From assembly GCA_034928145.1 (NCBI GenBank), contig JAYFPE010000011.1, positions 1 to 17,099 on the forward strand: 17,099 nucleotides of DNA, in the 5' to 3' direction. Of the stretch, positions 12,073 through 17,099 are shown piece by piece. The stretch's first letter is position 1; every line of letters starts with the position of its first letter. The DNA comes from Pelethousia sp034928145 (GTDB lineage Bacteria; Bacillota; Clostridia; Christensenellales; CAG-138). The notes below the pieces were generated by a model. That model saw only the letters and a program-made list of their open reading frames with translations, did not search any database and had not been told where the DNA came from. A program made the translations under genes and the position numbers.

Positions 12073-13488
12073 ATGGCAACTATGGAAAAGCTCGAGGGCA
12101 GCAAAGTTAAGCTGACCATCGAGATATCGGCGGCAAAGTTCGACGAGGCGACCCAGCAGGCTTATCACACCGCGGGCAAGAAGTATAACGTGCCCGGCTT
12201 CCGCAAGGGCAAAGCCCCCCGCAAGGTGATCGAGAATATGTATGGCCCCTTGGTCTTCTTCGACGACGCTTTCGATATCCTCTACCCCGAAGCTTACCAA
12301 AGTGCCGTTCAAGAACATAGCCTTGAGCCGGTGGATCGGCCCGACGTTTCCATCGAAAGCCTGCCTGAGGGCGAAAATCCCCTGGTTTTCAGCGTGGAAG
12401 TGGCCGTTAAGCCCGAGGTGGAGTTGGGGCAGTACAAGGGTATAGAAGTAGAAAAGCATGCGTATAATGTTACGGACGAAGAGGTCTCCACAGCCATTGA
12501 GCAGCTGCGGGAGGGCATTGCACGCATGGTGGATGTGGAGCGCGCCGTGGAAAACGGCGATACCGTTAACCTGGATTATTCCGGCAGCGTGGATGGCATA
12601 AAATTCGACGGCGGCACGGCCGAGGGCCAAACGCTGGTCATCGGCAGCGGCAGCTTTATTCCCGGCTTTGAGGAGCAGATGATCGGTATGGCCATCGGCG
12701 AGGAGAAGGAGATTGAGATTACCTTCCCAGCGGAGTACCACGCCGAGCACCTCGCCGGCAAAAGGGCCGTTTTTGCCGTGAAAGTGAACGGCGTGCAAGT
12801 GCGCGAGTTGCCCGAGTTGGATGACGAATTCGCCAAAGATGTTTCCGAATTCGATACCCTGGATGCGCTGCGCGAATCTAAAAAGCAGGAACTGCTGGAG
12901 CAGGCCGCTAAGAACGCAAAAACTGAAAAGGAAAACGACGTCGTGCGGCAGGCCGTGGAAAACGCAACCGTGGTCATCCCCGAAGCCATGGTGGAGCGCC
13001 AAATCGATAACTTCCTTGGCGATATGCGCTACCGGCTGAGCATGCAGGGCCTATCTTTGGAGGATTATCTCAAATATACCAATACGGATATGGCGGCTCT
13101 ACGGGATCAGTGCAGGGCCGATTCTCTTGTGCGCGTAAAGAGCCAGTTGGTTATCGAGGCCATCAGCAAGGCGGAGAATATCCAAGTGACCCCGGAGGAG
13201 ATCAGCGCCAAAGTGGCGGAATACGCCGCCCGCTTTAACCCCGAAACCGCAGAGAATTTCGAGAACACCCTTACAGAGGACGATAGGCTTTACTTTGCCG
13301 ATCAGGTCATGGTGGATAAGACCCTGGCCGTGATGACGGACAGCGCCAAGGAGATCGCGCCCAAGAAGGCCAAGACCAAAAAGGAGAAGGCTGAGGCTTC
13401 CAAAGAGCTGGTTCCTGAGGCGGAGAACAAGCCCGCCAAGCGCACCCCTAAGAAAAAAGCAGGGGCCGACGGGGCGGGGAAGGAATAA
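12073..13488 (+). CDS. tig: Trigger factor (ribosome-associated chaperone, peptidyl-prolyl isomerase)
   Basis: This 471-residue chaperone binds the ribosome at the exit tunnel and folds nascent chains. The N-terminal domain carries the ribosome-docking loop GFRKGKAP at 42-49. An FKBP-type isomerase domain follows at about 155-245 (GDTVNLDYSGSVDGIKF, then GSGSFIPGFEEQMIGM). The rest is the helical, substrate-cradling C-domain. The last 45 residues are an added K/E/A-rich tail (starting APKKAKTKKEKAEA), which makes it longer than many trigger factors. The start ATG is preceded by CGGAGG. It is first in the tig-clpP-clpX order typical of Firmicutes; clpP begins 45 nt downstream, with a small GCGGGC/GCCCGC hairpin (13499-13513) between them. 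Confidence 0.95.
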   Translation: MATMEKLEGSKVKLTIEISAAKFDEATQQAYHTAGKKYNVPGFRKGKAPRKVIENMYGPLVFFDDAFDILYPEAYQSAVQEHSLEPVDRPDVSIESLPEGENPLVFSVEVAVKPEVELGQYKGIEVEKHAYNVTDEEVSTAIEQLREGIARMVDVERAVENGDTVNLDYSGSVDGIKFDGGTAEGQTLVIGSGSFIPGFEEQMIGMAIGEEKEIEITFPAEYHAEHLAGKRAVFAVKVNGVQVRELPELDDEFAKDVSEFDTLDALRESKKQELLEQAAKNAKTEKENDVVRQAVENATVVIPEAMVERQIDNFLGDMRYRLSMQGLSLEDYLKYTNTDMAALRDQCRADSLVRVKSQLVIEAISKAENIQVTPEEISAKVAEYAARFNPETAENFENTLTEDDRLYFADQVMVDKTLAVMTDSAKEIAPKKAKTKKEKAEASKELVPEAENKPAKRTPKKKAGADGAGKE

Positions 13489-13533
13489 GATAAACAAGGC
13501 GGGCGCGGCCCGCAAACCCAAAGGAGGTACATT

Positions 13534-14121
13534 ATGTCCGGATTGATACCCATGGTTGTGGAGCAAACCAACCGTGGCGAACGTTCCTACGATATTTATT
13601 CCCGCTTGCTCAAGGATCGCATTATATTCCTGGGCGGCGAGATTGACGACGATACGGCCAACCTGGTTGTCGCGCAGATGATCTTTTTAGAGGCGGACGA
13701 CCCGGATAAGGATATCAGCCTTTACATCACTAGCCCCGGCGGTTCGGTAACGGCGGGTATGGCGATTTACGATACCATGCAGTATATCAAGTGCGATGTA
13801 GGCACCATCTGCGTGGGCATGGCGGCCAGCATGGGCGCCTTCCTGCTGGCGGCAGGGGCCAAGGGAAAGCGCAAGGCCTTGCCCAACTGTGAAGTGATGA
13901 TTCACCAGCCGTTGGGCGGCGCGCGCGGCCAGGCCACGGATGTGGCCATCCAAGCCGAGCAGCTCATCAAGATTAAAAAGAAGATGAATGAGATTTTATC
14001 CCAGCGCACCGGCCAGCCCCTCGAAAAGGTGGCCCTGGATACGGAGCGCGATAACTACATGGGTGCGGAAGCCGCAAAGGCCTATGGCATTGTGGACGAG
14101 ATCATTCCCCCAAGGAGGTAA
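13534..14121 (+). CDS. clpP: ATP-dependent Clp protease proteolytic subunit
   Basis: This 195-residue serine protease forms the two-ring ClpP barrel that degrades proteins fed by ClpX or ClpC. The catalytic triad is present: S99 in GMAASMGAF, H124 in MIHQPLGG and D173 in TERDNYM. Other landmarks are the N-terminal IPMVVEQTNRGERSYDIYSR axial-loop region and ITSPGGSVTAGMAIYDTMQ, which includes the oxyanion glycines. Length is standard. Start: ATG after AAAGGAGG (13520-13527). It lies 45 nt after tig and 3 nt before clpX, so the two Clp genes are translationally linked. Confidence 0.97.
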   Translation: MSGLIPMVVEQTNRGERSYDIYSRLLKDRIIFLGGEIDDDTANLVVAQMIFLEADDPDKDISLYITSPGGSVTAGMAIYDTMQYIKCDVGTICVGMAASMGAFLLAAGAKGKRKALPNCEVMIHQPLGGARGQATDVAIQAEQLIKIKKKMNEILSQRTGQPLEKVALDTERDNYMGAEAAKAYGIVDEIIPPRR

Positions 14122-14124
14122 TGA

Positions 14125-15402
14125 ATGACGATTTTTGAGGATAATGGCTCGGTCCGCTGCTCCTTCTGCGGCAAGTCCCAGGATGAGGTTCGCCGCGTGA
14201 TCGCGGGACCGGGCGTATATATTTGCGACGAATGCATCGAGCTGTGCCAGGAGATCATCGACGATGATTACTTCAAGGCCGACGGCGATTCTGAGATGCG
14301 GGAAATTCCCAAACCTCAAGAGATTGCCAAGACCTTGGATCAATATGTCATTGGCCAGGATATGGCCAAGCGCTCTCTTGCCGTAGCCGTTTACAACCAC
14401 TATAAGCGCATCACCGCGGGCAAACAAGCCGGGGATGTGGAACTGCAAAAGAGCAACATCATCATGCTGGGGCCTACGGGCTGCGGCAAGACCATGCTGG
14501 CCCAGACGCTGGCTAAAATTCTCGATGTTCCCTTCGCCGTGGCGGACGCCACCTCTCTCACCGAGGCGGGCTATGTGGGCGAGGATGTAGAGAATATCCT
14601 GCTTAAGCTCATCCAGGCCGCGGATTATAACGTGCAGCGCGCCGAAAAGGGCATCGTCTATATCGACGAGATCGATAAGATCGCCCGCAAGAGCGAAAAC
14701 CCATCTATCACCCGGGATGTTTCCGGCGAGGGCGTGCAGCAGGCGCTGCTTAAAATACTGGAGGGTACCGTGGCCAATGTGCCGCCCCAGGGCGGCCGCA
14801 AGCACCCCCAACAGGAGTGCATTCAGATCGATACCACCAACATCCTCTTCATCTGCGGCGGCGCCTTTGCGGGCATCGAGGATATCATCTCCAAGCGTAC
14901 GGGCAAAAAGCTCATGGGCTTTGGCGCGGATGTGCAGAGCCAGGAACAAAAAGATATCGGCGAGATTCTCAAGGGCATCCTGCCCGAGGATCTGCTCAAA
15001 TTCGGCCTGATTCCCGAATTTGTAGGCCGCATGCCCATCATCGTCACCCTGCACCAGTTGGATGAGGCGGCCCTGATCGATATCCTCACCAAGCCGAAGA
15101 ACGCCCTCACCCGCCAGTATAAATACCTTTTCGAGCTGGACGGTGTAGAGCTGACCTTCGACGAGGACGCCTTGGTGGCAGTGGCCCAAAAAGCCATCGA
15201 ACGCAAAACGGGCGCGCGAGGACTGCGGGCTATCCTTGAGGATGTAATGTTGGGGGTCATGTTTGATATCCCCAGCCGCAGTGATATTAAGCGCTGCGAA
15301 ATCACCAAAGAGGCGATTGAGAAAAAAGCGGATCCCCGCCTGGTTTACCGCGAAGAAGCGCCCAAGCTGGAAGCACCCCGCTGCAAGAGCGACGCATGCT
15401 AA
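14125..15402 (+). CDS. clpX: ATP-dependent Clp protease ATP-binding subunit ClpX
   Basis: This 425-residue AAA+ unfoldase recognises tagged or misfolded substrates and threads them into ClpP. The N-terminal zinc domain has C12, C15, C34 and C37 (CSFCGK, CDEC). Walker A is GPTGCGKT at 116-123, the pore loop GYVG at 149-152, Walker B IVYIDEID at 177-184, and the sensor-2 arginine is in GARGLRAILE near the end. Length is normal. The start at 14125 is favoured by AAGGAGG at 14112-14118, which lies inside the last codons of clpP; a second ATG overlaps the clpP stop at 14121. It is the last gene of the cluster, closed by a strong terminator. Confidence 0.97.
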   Translation: MTIFEDNGSVRCSFCGKSQDEVRRVIAGPGVYICDECIELCQEIIDDDYFKADGDSEMREIPKPQEIAKTLDQYVIGQDMAKRSLAVAVYNHYKRITAGKQAGDVELQKSNIIMLGPTGCGKTMLAQTLAKILDVPFAVADATSLTEAGYVGEDVENILLKLIQAADYNVQRAEKGIVYIDEIDKIARKSENPSITRDVSGEGVQQALLKILEGTVANVPPQGGRKHPQQECIQIDTTNILFICGGAFAGIEDIISKRTGKKLMGFGADVQSQEQKDIGEILKGILPEDLLKFGLIPEFVGRMPIIVTLHQLDEAALIDILTKPKNALTRQYKYLFELDGVELTFDEDALVAVAQKAIERKTGARGLRAILEDVMLGVMFDIPSRSDIKRCEITKEAIEKKADPRLVYREEAPKLEAPRCKSDAC

Positions 15403-15435
15403 AGCGGCGTAGGCAAGCATTATATCAGAGCATGG

Positions 15436-15475
15436 CGTTCGGCAGGGTCAGCTAAACCTTGCCGAACGTTTTTTT
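15436..15475 (+). terminator. Rho-independent terminator after clpX
   Basis: CGTTCGGCAGGG (15436-15447) pairs with CCTTGCCGAACG (15457-15468) through 12 pairs including one G-U, and seven T follow (15469-15475). It closes the tig-clpP-clpX unit. Confidence 0.95.
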
Positions 15476-15509
15476 ACAAGATTCGGATAAAAATTTCACG
15501 GAGGTCGTT

Positions 15510-16907
15510 ATGCAAAAGGACGTTGTTATCGTGGGCGCCGGTCCGGCGGGCATTTTCACGGCGTTGGAGATGCTGCGGTGCGACAGCAAGCAGAGCATCC
15601 TGCTGATCGAAAAAGGACAAGCCATCGAAAACCGCCGCTGCCCTAAGAGCAAGGTGGGCCATTGCGTGAACTGCAAGCCTTATTGCCACATTACGACGGG
15701 GTTTTCCGGCGCGGGCGCTTTTTCCGATGGTAAGCTCTCGTTGAGCTCTGAGGTGGGCGGCGATCTGCCCACTCTCATTGGTGAAAGCCTGGCCCAGGAA
15801 ACCATCGATTATACGGATAAGATTTATCTCGAATTTGGCGCATCTACCCAGGTGGAGGGCATTTCCAACACGCAGGAGGTCAAGGATATCCGCAAGCGGG
15901 CCATCCAGGCAGGCTTGAAGCTGGTGGATTGCCCCATCCGCCACATGGGAACGGAAAAGGCGCACGACATCTACCTGGCCATCGAGAAGTATTTGCAGGC
16001 CAACGGCGTGGAGATGATCTTTAGTGGCGAATGCACCAACCTTATTTTGGAAGGGGACGTTTGCAAGGGCGTGTATGTCAACATTGGCGGCACGGAGCAG
16101 GCCGTTTTCGCCAAGCGGGTGGTGGTGGCCACAGGCCGCAGGGGCGCGGACTGGCTGGAGAAAATCTGCGCCGAGCATTGCATCGCCCACCAGCCGGGCA
16201 CGGTGGATATCGGCGTGCGCGTAGAGGTGCGCAACGAGGTGATGGAGCGGGTAAATACCGTGCTTTATGAATCCAAGCTTATCGGCTACCCGCCGCCCTT
16301 TAAAAACAAGGTGCGCACCTTCTGCCAGAACCCGGGCGGCTTTGTGAGCCAGGAGAATTACGATAACGATCTGGCCGTGGTTAATGGGCACTCGTATAAG
16401 GAGCTTAAGAGCGAGAACACAAACGTGGCCATTCTATGCTCGCATAATTTCAGCGTGCCCTTCAACCAGCCCATCGCCTATGCGCAAAAGGTGGGGGAGC
16501 TGACCAACATGCTGGGCGCGGGGCATATACTGGTGCAGCGCTTTGGCGATATACTGGACGGCAAGCGCACCTGGCCCAAGGAATTGAGCCAGGCAAACGT
16601 CAAGCCTACCCTGCCAGACGCCGTGGCAGGGGATATCACCGCGGCTATGCCTTACCGCTCGATGATCAACATCATCAACTTCATCAAGGCCATGGATAAC
16701 GTGGTGCCCGGCTTCGCGGCGGAAGAAACGCTGCTCTATTCGCCGGAGCTCAAATTCTACAGCAACCGCGTGAAGATGGACGCCGACTTTAACACCAGCC
16801 TGCGTGGGCTCTATTGTCTTGGAGACTCCAGCGGCTGGACGCGCGGCCTGATGATGGCTTCGGTGATGGGCGTGCTCATGGGCCGAAAAATCGCCAAAGA
16901 GGGATAA
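15510..16907 (+). CDS. FAD-dependent dehydrogenase (COG2509-type NAD(P)/FAD oxidoreductase)
   Basis: This 465-residue flavoprotein resembles the uncharacterised FAD-dependent dehydrogenases of COG2509, common in anaerobic Firmicutes. The N-terminal Rossmann motif is VVIVGAGPAGIFTALEM (GAGPAG at 9-14). A cysteine-rich insert, C44, C52, C55 and C59 (HCVNCKPYC), follows, then GFSGAGAFSDGKLSLSSEVG. A VVVATGRRGADWLEKI segment forms the second dinucleotide contact, and GLYCLGDSSGWTRGLMMASVMG closes the FAD site. Substrate is unknown. Start ATG 15510 was chosen because CGGAGG (15499-15504) precedes it; the frame is open up to a TTG at 15459, but that lies inside the clpX terminator. It is transcribed alone, between two terminators. 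A promoter would have to lie in the short gap from 15476 to 15499 or overlap the terminator; none is clear. Confidence 0.88.
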   Translation: MQKDVVIVGAGPAGIFTALEMLRCDSKQSILLIEKGQAIENRRCPKSKVGHCVNCKPYCHITTGFSGAGAFSDGKLSLSSEVGGDLPTLIGESLAQETIDYTDKIYLEFGASTQVEGISNTQEVKDIRKRAIQAGLKLVDCPIRHMGTEKAHDIYLAIEKYLQANGVEMIFSGECTNLILEGDVCKGVYVNIGGTEQAVFAKRVVVATGRRGADWLEKICAEHCIAHQPGTVDIGVRVEVRNEVMERVNTVLYESKLIGYPPPFKNKVRTFCQNPGGFVSQENYDNDLAVVNGHSYKELKSENTNVAILCSHNFSVPFNQPIAYAQKVGELTNMLGAGHILVQRFGDILDGKRTWPKELSQANVKPTLPDAVAGDITAAMPYRSMINIINFIKAMDNVVPGFAAEETLLYSPELKFYSNRVKMDADFNTSLRGLYCLGDSSGWTRGLMMASVMGVLMGRKIAKEG

Positions 16908-16926
16908 AACGGCTTAGAAAAGGATT

Positions 16927-16957
16927 GCGCGGCGCTGAGAGATGCGCCGCGCCTTTT
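16927..16957 (+). terminator. Rho-independent terminator after the FAD dehydrogenase gene
   Basis: GCGCGGCGC (16927-16935) pairs with GCGCCGCGC (16944-16952) around an 8-nt loop and is followed by CTTTT. An AAAAGG on the 5' side is complementary to the CCTTTT at the end. Confidence 0.85.
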
Positions 16958-16980
16958 CATTAGGCTTTAGCACAATAAAC

Positions 16981-16997
16981 CACCAGCTATGCTGGTG
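16981..16997 (+). repeat. Subterminal hairpin of the IS200-like element
   Basis: CACCAGC-TAT-GCTGGTG is a perfect 7-bp stem with a 3-nt loop. IS200/IS605 HUH transposases recognise such imperfect or perfect single-strand hairpins near the ends, so this is likely the left-end TnpA binding site. Confidence 0.65.
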
Positions 16998-17022
16998 AGA
17001 ATAAAAGATCTTTAGATACAAG

Positions 17023-17085
17023 AAACCTCCTTTTGTTAGAATGGGAGCAGGTCTGCCAACCGCCCCAAGAAGCAAAAGGAGGTTT
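17023..17085 (+). promoter_or_regulatory. Inverted repeat that hides the tnpA ribosome binding site
   Basis: AAACCTCCTTTTG (17023-17035) is perfectly complementary to CAAAAGGAGGTTT (17073-17085), which contains the AAAAGGAGG ribosome binding site (17074-17082) of the following start codon. Folding of the mRNA would block ribosome entry, the known way IS200 keeps transposase levels low. Confidence 0.8.
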
Positions 17086-17089
17086 TGTC

Positions 17090-17099
17090 ATGAAAGACA
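17090..17099 (+). CDS. tnpA: IS200-type transposase TnpA, first codons only
   Basis: Only ATG AAA GAC A is present (MKD). The start is 7 nt after AAAAGGAGG, and the identity rests on the upstream element structure. In this family the protein would be a small HUH (Y1) transposase of about 130-160 residues that cuts and joins single-stranded DNA at the end hairpins. Nothing of the catalytic region is visible here. Confidence 0.55.

Larger units (their letters stand above)
16975..17099 (+). mobile_element. Left end of an IS200/IS605-family insertion sequence (continues beyond the window)
   Basis: After the terminator at 16957 the sequence shows the layout of an IS200-type left end: a short subterminal hairpin (16981-16997), an untranslated leader with a ribosome-binding-site-masking inverted repeat, and a start codon for a protein beginning MKD. 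The sequence around the start (AAGGAGGTTTTGTC then ATGAAAGAC) matches my memory of clostridial IS200-like tnpA genes. The exact left boundary cannot be fixed, because such elements have no terminal inverted repeats and make no target duplication. The right end is outside the window. Confidence 0.7.

Noticed and set aside
11824..13002. 392-codon minus-strand frame opposite trigger factor
   Set aside because: Antisense to tig and rich in His/Leu/Gly; no ribosome binding site.
13996..15420. 474-codon minus-strand frame opposite clpX
   Set aside because: Fully antisense to an unmistakable clpX; an artefact of GC-biased codons. Its composition resembles no protein.
15459..15509. TTG start for the FAD dehydrogenase
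   Set aside because: It lies inside the clpX terminator stem; ATG 15510 has CGGAGG and starts directly at the Rossmann strand.

Overview
The window looks like a chromosomal segment of a Gram-positive, anaerobic or oxygen-sensitive member of the Clostridia. The evidence is an LPXTG-anchored surface protein, a flavodiiron protein/rubredoxin pair, the Firmicutes-type tig-clpP-clpX order, Rrf2 next to cysK, GGAGG-type ribosome binding sites and GTG starts. The genus cannot be named from sequence alone.

Left part (1-8400), accessory in character. An unassigned minus-strand open frame leaves the left edge. It is followed by a PhnB/VOC-fold protein (286-699), a DUF2200 protein cut short by an in-frame TAG with its family-like C-terminus still readable downstream (715-1077), a regulator with DNA-binding motifs at both ends (1207-2394) and a strong terminator. 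Next comes a roughly 200-nt leader with mutually exclusive helices, then a 1656-residue sortase-anchored surface protein made of BspA-type leucine-rich repeats, two copies of a glycine-rich beta-helix-like module and two SbsA-like Ig domains (2757-7727). A small NTF2/SnoaL-fold gene (8003-8371) ends this part. Several short stretches here (1-285, 715-1170, 7780-8400) look more AT-rich than the genes to the right, which suggests a history of transfer and decay.

Middle part (8404-11837), redox and sulfur. A cysteine-free Rrf2 regulator is divergent from cysK across a promoter region with good sigma-A-type elements on both strands and a shared 9-bp box, an arrangement like CymR control of cysteine synthesis. 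After the cysK terminator comes a flavodiiron protein with its rubredoxin electron donor, a pair that reduces O2 or NO to protect anaerobic metabolism.

Right part (12073-16907), housekeeping. Trigger factor, ClpP and ClpX form a protein-quality cluster that folds nascent chains and degrades unfolded ones. A terminator follows, then a COG2509-type FAD-dependent dehydrogenase with its own terminator.

Right edge (about 16975-17099). This is the left end of an IS200/IS605-type insertion sequence: a subterminal hairpin, a leader in which a perfect 13-bp inverted repeat hides the ribosome binding site, and the first codons of tnpA.

The most interesting items are the structured leader and dual-HTH regulator in front of the giant surface protein, the internal duplication in that protein, and the amber-interrupted DUF2200 gene. 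I found no CRISPR array, tRNA or rRNA, and no clearly new defence system.
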